From: Rhizopus arrhizus
Taxonomy: Eukaryota > Mucoromycota > Mucoromycetes > Mucorales > Rhizopodaceae
Direction of reading: 5' to 3'
NCBI GenBank assembly: GCA_024220505.1
Contig: JAKZZE010000008.1
Location: 434,001 to 498,000, forward strand
Length of the DNA: 64,000 nt
Positions 45,224 to 53,656 of the stretch are shown here, piece by piece. The position numbers and the translations under genes were made by a program. Position 1 is the first letter of the stretch. Every line of letters begins with the position of its first letter. The notes under the pieces are model-generated. The model ran no database searches and was not told the origin of the DNA. It was given only the letters and a program-made list of their open reading frames with translations.

Positions 45224-45343
45224 ACTTTTTTCATTTTTTGACTTTTTTCACTTTTCGACTTTTTTCACTTTTCGACTTTTTTCACTTTTTGACTTCTTTC
45301 ACATTTGCTTCGTGTAACCTCTTTACTGGCTACTATGGTCACA
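44859..45343 (-). repeat. Element A 5' LTR (right)
   Basis: About 485 bp, parallel to the left LTR but visibly diverged. It carries a T-run (45187-45222) followed by a tandem 17-bp unit (GACTTTTTTCACTTTTC) repeated about five times, and an internal TAGTGACCACCA at 44990-45001. Confidence 0.75.
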
Positions 45344-45450
45344 GTACCAAAAGATCGTTCCTTTTGCTCGTTCAAAAAGTTGGTTCTTGTGTTACAGTAC
45401 AACACTATTACTTTCTCATATTGTATTTGAATCTCCGACTGAGGAATAGT

Positions 45451-45456
45451 AAAAAA
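45451..45456 (-). terminator. Pol III terminator of tRNA-Leu
   Basis: A run of six T on the minus strand, 4 nt after the tRNA 3' end. Confidence 0.8.
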
Positions 45457-45460
45457 GAAT

Positions 45461-45543
45461 TGGTGACTGTGAGATTCGAACTCACGCCTCTTGCGAGACC
45501 GCAACTTGAGTGCGGCGCCTTAGACCAACTCGGCCAAATCACC
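45461..45543 (-). tRNA. tRNA-Leu(CAA)
   Basis: 83-nt gene read on the minus strand. The acceptor stem GGTGATT pairs with AGTCACC (one G-T pair), followed by discriminator A. The A box is TTGGCCGAGTTGGTCTAAGG; the anticodon loop has CAA (ACTCAAGT). There is a long variable arm typical of Leu/Ser (TCTCGCAAGAGG), and the B box is GAGTTCGAATCTC. No intron; CCA is not encoded. A T6 terminator follows. LTR elements lie on both sides, 10 bp upstream (element B) and 118 bp downstream (element A). Confidence 0.96.
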
Positions 45544-45553
45544 TTGATGATAA

Positions 45554-46329
45554 TGACAGTACCCGGAAATGTGAGATAATAAACTCGATTTGTGTGGCAA
45601 AATTTTTAGTTCTTTTTAAAGAAGTTCTGGATAACTAAACTAGTTCCTTTGTGGTGCAGTAGTACTCGCCTTAAAGAGGTGAAGCTTTGGGTCGTCTTCT
45701 TCTTGGGTCTAGCTCAACTTGGTCATGGCCGAATGGAATGAGTAAGTCAATGTGAAAGAAATTCGAGAAAATGAAAGATGTCTGTTGGTGACCTGGGGGG
45801 TCGGTAGCGAGTCGATGACGGGGTGTAAGAAATCTGGGTTTGATTTCGGTGTTGTCTCGGCGGAGCTTCAACAGCATTAATCATTGCTCAAAGCTTAAAT
45901 TTCTTTCCTTTGATTTACCATTTTTATTCTAGTATTTCCCTGACATGTTTGACGCTAAAATAGTTTATATTGTTCTAAATCTCCTTATGCCACAAAGTTT
46001 AGTTTACATTCACTCATTCCCATTTACATCATTTCCTTCAATTGTGTTATGTTTGATATCATTTGTTAATTTAGTTTATTTTCAATTATGTATAAAAGAA
46101 TAACTTATGCGAATCAATAAACGATACCTTTTTTGAAGGCCTAATTTTTTGTCTTTGGTTTTCTGTCTGGATAGACAGGGTTATTTTCTCTGGTGAACTG
46201 CTGTTTTCTTTGGTATTCTTAAAATCTAACAAACGAACACTTACCGGTTTCTTGGTTAACGGTTTTCCTTATTTTTTAACTACCCGCAAGTCCTTCACTT
46301 TCATAGTCTAAACTACCGCGTAATTCACA
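45554..46329 (+). repeat. Element B 5' LTR
   Basis: 776 bp, no difference from the 3' LTR noticed on reading both. It contains TGTATAAAAG (about 46087), a plausible TATA box, and AATAAA about 30 bp further on. Confidence 0.92.
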
Positions 46330-46332
46330 ATT

Positions 46333-46350
46333 TTGGTGCGGCTAGAGTGG
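46333..46350 (+). promoter_or_regulatory. Element B primer-binding site
   Basis: TTGGTGCGGCTAGAGTGG, a few bases inside the 5' LTR. It begins with TGG, complementary to a tRNA CCA end. The donor tRNA is not identified. Confidence 0.6.
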
Positions 46351-46662
46351 AATTCCTATTGTTAGTGTATTACGGTGTAGCATCTACCTGGATTATTGAA
46401 TTTGATTCTTTTGATTTTCTGTTATTATCACTTTCTTCAGTTATTCATTTTATTTCTAACCCTTCTTATATCTTTTTTAACTTCTTCCTTTACTCTTTAG
46501 CTTCTATTCTTATATCTTTTCATTTATCTTCTGTTTGTTTTTGTATTCCTTAACCCTTTACATTATTCACTGGTTTTATTTTTCCTTACCCTATTTCTTT
46601 TACTTGTTTAAACTTTCATATTTTTTTTATAGTATTATTTTAACTTATCTTGTTTATCTAGC

Positions 46663-47613
46663 ATGGCTGGTGAATCTTCTAGTGGTACTGCTTCTGTCAC
46701 TTCTTCCTCTGGCAATTCCCATTTGGTTCGCTTTTTGCGAGAAATTCCTGAATTTTCGGGTCCCACTTCTCTGCAACAAAATGGTCGTGCAGTTTTTAGT
46801 AATCCCCTTTCGTGGCTGAAACAGTTGGGACGGTTACGTGAGTTAGCTGGTATTGGCGATAGGGAAGCGTTACTTATCGCTAGAGACCATTTAACTGGCA
46901 AGGCTGAGAAATGGTACGATCGTTCTTGCGCTGATGTAAGAACCTGGAAGGATTTTTCTGAACGTTTTAAGGAAAAATTCTGTACAGGTCTTGAGGATTA
47001 CTGGTGGGCTGAAATTTCCAACACGAAACAATCAAGTGAAGAAGACGTAGAGGACATAGATATTAAGTTGCGTGAATTATTTTCTCTCGTTGGCGTGACT
47101 GATGAAAAATTGAAGATCCGTTCTTTTATGGACGCTATTAATCCTACTGTGGCATGGGAAGTAGAGCGAAGTGAAAATATGAACAAACTTTCCAAGCTAG
47201 AAGACGTGGTGAATGCTGCTGTACGTGCTGAAGGTATTATCAAGAAATACCGTTTCAAAGGTGTCACTGTTCAAGGTCCCCCTGTAGTGAAGCCTAATCA
47301 TGAAGACTATAGGGAAGGTGACAATATCTTGAGTGATAATCAGTCGGTCAAGTCCACGTCTACTATGGACGATCTGTTAAAAGAATTTCGTGATCTAAAA
47401 ATTAGTCTTGTCAAGTCTATCGGTAATAATAATTCAACTGCTACAAATGGCTCCCGTAATCTCTCTTGTTTCTATTGCAAAAAAGAAGGACATCGAAAGA
47501 TAGAGTGTCCAGAATTTTTGAAATCAAAACAAGAGAAGGACAACTCCCCCGCAACTGGTGCAAATTCTATTCCTCTTAACTCGGTAAAAGAGGTGGGGCC
47601 CCGGGTGATGTAA
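46663..47613 (+). CDS. Element B gag with CCHC zinc knuckle (316 aa)
   Basis: ATG at 46663. The N-terminal half is capsid-like (HLVRFLREIPEFSGP, WLKQLGRLRELAGI, ALLIARDHLTGKAEKWYD, F.ERFKEKFC). Near residue 270 is a nucleocapsid-type knuckle CFYCKKEGHRKIEC (C-x2-C-x4-H-x4-C) that binds RNA. The stop is TAA at 47611. The pol frame is open from 47580, so gag and pol overlap by about 34 nt with pol in the -1 frame. The overlap holds GGGGCCCC and TAAAAG but no perfect heptamer. Confidence 0.92.
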   Translation: MAGESSSGTASVTSSSGNSHLVRFLREIPEFSGPTSLQQNGRAVFSNPLSWLKQLGRLRELAGIGDREALLIARDHLTGKAEKWYDRSCADVRTWKDFSERFKEKFCTGLEDYWWAEISNTKQSSEEDVEDIDIKLRELFSLVGVTDEKLKIRSFMDAINPTVAWEVERSENMNKLSKLEDVVNAAVRAEGIIKKYRFKGVTVQGPPVVKPNHEDYREGDNILSDNQSVKSTSTMDDLLKEFRDLKISLVKSIGNNNSTATNGSRNLSCFYCKKEGHRKIECPEFLKSKQEKDNSPATGANSIPLNSVKEVGPRVM

Positions 47614-49637
47614 AGGCCTCGGAGGTCCCTTCAAGTCAAGTAAATCCTTTACAACAAACTGACAACAAGGCTCCTATCAGCTATATTGATTCGATACCCT
47701 CTGTCGAAGTCTATGCTACTAATGGTGATAGGGCCAATAACGCGGATCGCGGTGGTAAACGTCGACGTGGTGGTAATCAAACTATTCCCTCAAATGAAGA
47801 CACCATCATGCGAGAACCTATCGCAGGTCCTAGTGGTACTGTCTACCCTCAAGTACATCCTCAAGCTACTCAAGGTACTCCAATTAATCCTCCAAGTAAT
47901 CATCCTCAAGACGTGGTCAACCCTCCTGGTGTTTCTCTTGGTAATCCTTTCAGTGGTGCTCCTCCTGGTAATGGTTCAATGCTTCCTGGTGGTACTGGTG
48001 TAATCCCTTCTTCTGGTATAGGTCAACCTCATTTCCCGGTCGTTGGTCCTTCTGGTACGTCGTCTAATCCTGCAACAAATCAGCAAGTGAAAACCAAACA
48101 GAAAAAGGCTCGTAAGCCCGTACGTTACCTCCCAATCACAGTTCGCAAGCAGGATATTTGGAACACTTTGGCTAAAGCGGATGCAGGATTAACAGTATCA
48201 GAATGGCTAGCAATTGACAAGCAAGCTGCAAGAGAACTGGTGGATGGTTTACGTACTCTGAGGTGTAGGAAAAAGAGAATCACACAAGATAATCAAAACA
48301 GACAAATAATTTCAGCAAATCCCCCTGTTGCGACCTCTAGAGGAACAAAAAGAAATGCGCAACTTATTAACACAGTAAATCGTCCAACCAATGTTGCTCA
48401 TGGTGGTGCTGCTAGTGGTCTTTCTGATTCTGTTGGTTCTTTTGGTTCCCCTGGTTCTGTTGGTGTCTATGGTATTGATAATCTTGGTTCAAATCATACA
48501 AGTAGCGATGACTCAGACTCTTGGACGGATTCTGGTGATGCTACTGATTCCAATATTTCTGATGATCATTCGGATACGGATACGAGTTCTCTGGTAACCG
48601 AAGTGACTGGCACAACAAGTATGTATTCTACAATCAATTACCCGTATGATCTTCAAAACATGCGGATGAGTGCCCCACTCAAAGCTCCCGTTGCTGTCAA
48701 TGGTATAGTGTTCGAATGTACTTTTGACAGTGGCGCATCAGTCAGTGTCATGAATGAAGGTTTAGCAAGGAAACTCGGTCTACAATATAATGGCGATCAA
48801 ATGCATTTAATTGGATTCGACTCAATGCAACGTGAACCCTGTAATATATCCGTAGACGTACCTTTCCGTATCGCTGGTCATTTACGTTCTGAACACGTCT
48901 GTATTCAAGCGAATCAACGACCTAATCAAAAAGACTATTGTATATTAGGCATGACCTGGTTCCGAGCATATGGTGTCTCTGTAGACTTACATAACAACAC
49001 TATATCGTTTCCCATTTCGCTTCGTCGTGATCCTTTTGGAGCATTGATTTTCGATCCTAATGGTCCCAAGGCGATACTACAAGGCTATTCAACTCATGAA
49101 AGTATTCATTCCGGCAGTTCGAGCCTAATAGTGGAGCCTTCAGCAAGTGTCAGTGAACAAAAGGAAATTCTTGCGGTGTCCGTGGTACAAACAAGTCCTA
49201 CTTCTATGGTGAATCAAGTAGATAACAGCCAAATCGTTAATACTTACATGGATGATATATTGTCTAAGTCCGGCGAAGAGGGAGAACAAGACTCTCATAA
49301 GCCCGGTGAAGAATCCCTTTGTCTCGATATGGTGCCCGACTACCTCAAGGAATTAGTATCTATCCATTCTGATTGCTTCGTCGAAATCTCTGGTCTTGGC
49401 CGTGTTGACGTCGTGGAGCACGAAATACCTATACTTCCGGGTTCAAACCCAATCAAATCCAAACCCTTTAGGTTATCATGGGAGGAACAAGACAAGTTGA
49501 CACAAGAAATAACAGAAATGCTTCAACTCGGATTAATACGTCCAAGCAAGGGGACTTGGTCTTCACCCTGTTTCTTTGTAAAAAGAAAGATGGTTCCCTT
49601 CGACTTGTCATTGATTATCGACGACTTAATCGAATGA
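47580..49637 (+). CDS. Element B pol, first part: protease and start of RT
   Basis: Open from 47580 in the -1 frame of gag, so probably a Gag-Pol fusion; the first ATG is at 47808. A long Pro/Gly/Ser/Asn-rich spacer contains a basic stretch (KQKKARKPVRYLPITVRKQD). The aspartic protease is at about 48680-48980 with TFDSGASVSVMNEG (active DSGA) and a later ILGMTWF flap/strand motif. The RT begins with LSWEEQDKLTQEITEMLQLG and PSKGTWSSPC. After VKRK near 49590 the frame leaves the RT consensus and stops at 49637, while the adjacent frame continues RT. Confidence 0.85.
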   Translation, partial: LGKRGGAPGDVKASEVPSSQVNPLQQTDNKAPISYIDSIPSVEVYATNGDRANNADRGGKRRRGGNQTIPSNEDTIMREPIAGPSGTVYPQVHPQATQGTPINPPSNHPQDVVNPPGVSLGNPFSGAPPGNGSMLPGGTGVIPSSGIGQPHFPVVGPSGTSSNPATNQQVKTKQKKARKPVRYLPITVRKQDIWNTLAKADAGLTVSEWLAIDKQAARELVDGLRTLRCRKKRITQDNQNRQIISANPPVATSRGTKRNAQLINTVNRPTNVAHGGAASGLSDSVGSFGSPGSVGVYGIDNLGSNHTSSDDSDSWTDSGDATDSNISDDHSDTDTSSLVTEVTGTTSMYSTINYPYDLQNMRMSAPLKAPVAVNGIVFECTFDSGASVSVMNEGLARKLGLQYNGDQMHLIGFDSMQREPCNISVDVPFRIAGHLRSEHVCIQANQRPNQKDYCILGMTWFRAYGVSVDLHNNTISFPISLRRDPFGALIFDPNGPKAILQGYSTHESIHSGSSSLIVEPSASVSEQKEILAVSVVQTSPTSMVNQVDNSQIVNTYMDDILSKSGEEGEQDSHKPGEESLCLDMVPDYLKELVSIHSDCFVEISGLGRVDVVEHEIPILPGSNPIKSKPFRLSWEEQDKLTQEITEMLQLGLIRPSKGTWSSPCFFVKRKMVPFDLSLIIDDLIE

Positions 49638-50719
49638 CTGTTAAGGACAACTTTCCTCTTCCAATTATTGATACGTTGTTGGATGCTCTTTCTCATGCAC
49701 AAGTGTATAGTACGCTAGATGCTGCTTCTGGCTACTGGCAGGTTCCCATGCAAGAGGAATCTATTTGCAAGACTGGTTTCGTTTCCCCACATGGTACCTT
49801 CGAATTTCTGGTTATGCCCTTTGGTCTGACTTCTGCTCCCGCCACGTTTCAAAGAATGATGACAAATCTATTGGGCGAATATGTAGGCAAGTTTGTTCAT
49901 GTATTCATCGACGACGTAATATGTTTTTCTAGCACTCCTGCAGAACACGCGAAACACTTGGAATTAATATTCAAGAAGTGCAAACAGTATAATCTTCGAT
50001 TAAAATTCAAGAAATGTACGTTCGGTGCTTCACAGGTCGAATATCTGGGACACACTATTTCTGGCGCTGGTATCTCTCCTCACTCACATAACGTTGACAA
50101 GATTCTAAATTTTCGAACTCCTCGTAATGCTGATGATGTACGTTCCTTTCTTGGCACAACCGGCTATTACCGGCGGTTTATAGATGATTACGCTATGATC
50201 TCGGCCCCTCTTACAAGACTATTAAAGAAAAACGTTAGGTTCACATGGTCACAAGAAGAGGAAGCTGCTTACCAACAATTGAAAATGGCTCTAACTTCTG
50301 CTTCTCTATTGGCTTACCCGGATAAACAGCAAGTACAAATCCTAACTACGGATGCTTCGTCAAAAGGAATATCGGCGATATTATCCCAGTCTCCTGATGG
50401 TTCTTCCAATAATGAAAAAGTAATTTCCTATAACTCAAGAACTCTGCGAACTGCGGAAAAGAATTACTCTACTGTGCATCTAGAAGCTCTGGCTATAGTT
50501 TGGGGTGTCAACAAATACCGTCATTACCTCCTTGGAAGAAGATTCATGTTACGTACCGACAACGCCGCCTTAGTGTTTGTACTAAACCCCTCAAGACCTA
50601 GTCCAAAATTGTCTAGATGGGCAGCAACCTTATTGGAATACGATTACGAAGTTGCTCATCGTCCTGGTTCTTTGAATCCCGCGGATAGCTTATCAAGACT
50701 CTTGCCCCAAGCAGAATAG
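49581..50719 (+). CDS. Element B pol, second part: RT core and RNase H (frame-shifted)
   Basis: Continues RT in the -1 frame from the A-run at 49580-49584: KKKDGSLRLVIDYRRLN, STLDAASGYWQVPM, MPFGLTSAPATFQRM, and the active site FIDDVICFS near 49905. RNase H has LTTDASSKGISAILSQ, LEALAIVWGV and NPADSLSRLLP at the end, stop at 50717. The frame itself is open from 49478. The switch from the protease frame lies inside a conserved RT block, not at a domain border, so a lost base is more likely than programmed frameshifting. Confidence 0.88.
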
Positions 50720-50890
50720 TCTGGGTATTTTTCATAATCAAACTAAATTAGTACGAATCAATGGTAAGAATATAAATACCTTTGTGTTTTTGTTTTAAAT
50801 AAAAGGGAGCGATTTTCGACATCTATCAATAAATCAATACTTCTATCTTTAAGTTCCTTTTGTCTTGATTTTCTTTATTTTCTGTTTAAC

Positions 50891-52258
50891 TTGATAAAGT
50901 ACACTATCTCCTGTGTTAGTCTAATGCGGTTCCCTTGGTATCTCGCGATCTATTATTACCTTACTGATGGCTCATATCCGAATGGTTCTTCTAAGGTGGA
51001 CAAACAAAAGATTCGACGACATGCCCGTAAATACTATATCCATGGGGAATCCTTGGTTGACAAAGTCACAGGAAAGAAAATACTGCACGATGCCAATGTG
51101 CGAGAAGTACTAATCAAGCTACACGAAGAAAATCATTTTAGTGGGCGAGGTCTACATCGCCTGGCACAGCAACATTATATTTATGACAGATTATCTACTA
51201 CCTGTAACGAACTGGCCCGTGAATGTCCTACTTGTCAAATAAGAGCTCGACCGGTGTACAAACGAAACAATCTGGCAAGCCCCATCAAGACTCCTAGCAA
51301 ACCGTTCTTTATGGTAGGATGTGACGCTGTTGGTCCACTAGAGGTCACGTCCCAAGGAAATCGATATCTTTTAACTGGTATAGATTATCTTACCCGGTGG
51401 CCAATTGCACAAGCTGTCCCTAATATAAACGAAACTACTACTTGTGAATTCTATTATACGCAAATTGTTTCCTTGTATGGTGTTCCCAACTACATTTTAA
51501 CGGATCGAGGTTCTAATTTTTGTTCGGTGTATACAAAAACATTTCTCATGAAACTCGGATGTAAACCAGTAACAACTACATCATACCGACCGCAGACTAA
51601 CGGTTTATGCGAAAGACTGAATCAGACTCTATGTGCTACCATAGCTAAACTTGCTCGTGACCATAATGAAGTGTATCAATGGGACAAATACGTCAATCAG
51701 GCTCTACTGGCACTCAGGACATTGGTAAATGACTCGTCAAGATTTTCTCCTAGTCAACTGTTGTATGGTTACCAACTGCTTACTCCCGGAACCTGGCAAG
51801 CACCGATTCGTGGGTATGTTGAAGGAGAATACGAATTGGAGGTAGCCAAACGAGTGGAATTCATACAAATCGAACTGGACAAAATACGTACTAAGGCCAG
51901 AGAAGAATCGGACCGTGCGAAACTCAAACAGGCTATTCGGTACAATCGAACGGTACATCCTAGGGAATATAGAGTTGGTGAACAAGTACTCTTAAAGGAA
52001 GATGTTCTCTCTAATAAATTCGCTGACAAATGGTCTGGCCCATATGTGGTGGTTCAAGTGTTGCGAAATGGAACTTATAAGCTCGATGGTCCTCGTTTAG
52101 GTCGAATTAAAGGTGCAGTCAATGGTGATTCACTAAAGCCGTTTATTGAAAGTAAACACATGGTGCCCGATATCACAACACAAACTACTTTAGAGCATTT
52201 CCGTACTTGGGTTGATGCAAGGGAATCTAGTGGCATCTCCCACCCAAATCGAGTTTAG
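50891..52258 (+). CDS. Element B integrase
   Basis: 455 codons in the same frame as RT-RH but separated from it by stops and 172 nt. It contains the HHCC zinc domain (HEENHFSGRGLHRLAQ…CNELARECPTC, about 51126-51240) and DD35E residues (D in VGCDAVGPL, D in ILTDRGSNF, E in NGLCERLNQTL). It ends in a GPY/F module (KWSGPYVVVQVLRNGTYKLD). No chromodomain is visible, which fits an element that finds tRNA genes by another route. The first 20 codons look non-homologous, so the real start may be later (about 50960) or reached by splicing; GTAAGA at 50763 and TTAG acceptors near 50918 exist. Confidence 0.9.
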   Translation: MIKYTISCVSLMRFPWYLAIYYYLTDGSYPNGSSKVDKQKIRRHARKYYIHGESLVDKVTGKKILHDANVREVLIKLHEENHFSGRGLHRLAQQHYIYDRLSTTCNELARECPTCQIRARPVYKRNNLASPIKTPSKPFFMVGCDAVGPLEVTSQGNRYLLTGIDYLTRWPIAQAVPNINETTTCEFYYTQIVSLYGVPNYILTDRGSNFCSVYTKTFLMKLGCKPVTTTSYRPQTNGLCERLNQTLCATIAKLARDHNEVYQWDKYVNQALLALRTLVNDSSRFSPSQLLYGYQLLTPGTWQAPIRGYVEGEYELEVAKRVEFIQIELDKIRTKAREESDRAKLKQAIRYNRTVHPREYRVGEQVLLKEDVLSNKFADKWSGPYVVVQVLRNGTYKLDGPRLGRIKGAVNGDSLKPFIESKHMVPDITTQTTLEHFRTWVDARESSGISHPNRV

Positions 52259-52266
52259 GGGGGGAT
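52256..52266 (+). promoter_or_regulatory. Element B polypurine tract
   Basis: AGGGGGGGATA immediately before the 3' LTR: the RNase H-resistant primer for plus-strand synthesis. Confidence 0.85.
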
Positions 52267-52268
52267 AT

Positions 52269-53044
52269 TGACAGTACCCGGAAATGTGAGATAATAAACT
52301 CGATTTGTGTGGCAAAATTTTTAGTTCTTTTTAAAGAAGTTCTGGATAACTAAACTAGTTCCTTTGTGGTGCAGTAGTACTCGCCTTAAAGAGGTGAAGC
52401 TTTGGGTCGTCTTCTTCTTGGGTCTAGCTCAACTTGGTCATGGCCGAATGGAATGAGTAAGTCAATGTGAAAGAAATTCGAGAAAATGAAAGATGTCTGT
52501 TGGTGACCTGGGGGGTCGGTAGCGAGTCGATGACGGGGTGTAAGAAATCTGGGTTTGATTTCGGTGTTGTCTCGGCGGAGCTTCAACAGCATTAATCATT
52601 GCTCAAAGCTTAAATTTCTTTCCTTTGATTTACCATTTTTATTCTAGTATTTCCCTGACATGTTTGACGCTAAAATAGTTTATATTGTTCTAAATCTCCT
52701 TATGCCACAAAGTTTAGTTTACATTCACTCATTCCCATTTACATCATTTCCTTCAATTGTGTTATGTTTGATATCATTTGTTAATTTAGTTTATTTTCAA
52801 TTATGTATAAAAGAATAACTTATGCGAATCAATAAACGATACCTTTTTTGAAGGCCTAATTTTTTGTCTTTGGTTTTCTGTCTGGATAGACAGGGTTATT
52901 TTCTCTGGTGAACTGCTGTTTTCTTTGGTATTCTTAAAATCTAACAAACGAACACTTACCGGTTTCTTGGTTAACGGTTTTCCTTATTTTTTAACTACCC
53001 GCAAGTCCTTCACTTTCATAGTCTAAACTACCGCGTAATTCACA
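52269..53044 (+). repeat. Element B 3' LTR
   Basis: Same length and, as far as read, same sequence as 45554-46329. Followed by the ATAA target duplication. Confidence 0.92.
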
Positions 53045-53048
53045 ATAA

Positions 53049-53656
53049 ACTGTAAATCATTAATCTATCATATTCAATAGAATCCGGACCGGAATAAAGT
53101 CCGGACCGAGTCTATGTCTGACTCCGTCATATGGGTTTATGTATTCTCATCTTTTTTTTTTTTGTCTATTTCATTCTCTACTTGCTGGCTGATGAAAATC
53201 TTTTACCTTTTTATACATCAATAAATTCAATTTTTTTTTTGAAACATTTGGTCATTAAACTTATATATAAACTCTATTATTATATTCATTCTTATGAACG
53301 ATTCTCAATTATGATGATATGTACCTGATGCTAAAAAATGTCTATCCAAAACTTGGCGAGTGCTTAAACGGGGTAATTCATTTCATAAATATAAAAAACT
53401 TAGTCTTGCTATTTACAACTGATTTTGCACTTATACACATTTCAAAAGAATTAGCAATGCACAAGACTTAGCTAATAGGAGAAAAGGATCAATAAGTTAC
53501 TGATCCTAAAAAGCGTTTAATAAAGCCATATGTTCGTAGGAAATTAATACAAGTATTACAATAGACTGATGAGTGAAGAGAAATATAACTCATGAAGAGA
53601 AGTTTTTAATGCGATAAATGATTATGACTTTTATTATAAAAATTAAGATTATATAT
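53049..53656. other. Intergenic host DNA beyond element B
   Basis: Formerly the upstream flank of the tRNA-Leu gene. A TCCGGACCGGA palindrome and a second TCCGGACCG lie near 53084-53108. No gene seen. Confidence 0.4.

Larger units (their letters stand above)
37604..45343 (-). mobile_element. Element A: Ty3/gypsy-like LTR retrotransposon (7.7 kb)
   Basis: Order on the minus strand: 5' LTR (45343-44859), primer site, gag, pol (protease, RT, RNase H), linker ORF, integrase, accessory ORF, 3' LTR (38083-37604). RT-RH before IN is the Ty3 order. LTRs begin/end TG…CA but differ by many substitutions and indels, so the insertion is not recent, or the copy is a recombinant. Gag, RT-RH and IN frames are nevertheless long and uninterrupted. 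No clean target duplication was found. It ends 118 bp from the 3' side of a tRNA-Leu gene. Confidence 0.88.
45554..53044 (+). mobile_element. Element B: Ty3/gypsy-like LTR retrotransposon beside a tRNA gene (7.5 kb)
   Basis: Two 776-bp LTRs (45554-46329, 52269-53044) look identical and begin TGACAG and end CACA. The flanking host tetramer ATAA is duplicated (45550-45553, 53045-53048). A TGG-starting primer site follows the 5' LTR and a purine tract precedes the 3' LTR. Order gag, PR, RT, RH, IN is Ty3-type. The insertion point is 10 bp upstream of the mature tRNA-Leu, about where Pol III initiates. Indistinguishable LTRs indicate a very recent insertion, but the RT frame carries a one-base shift. 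Confidence 0.95.
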
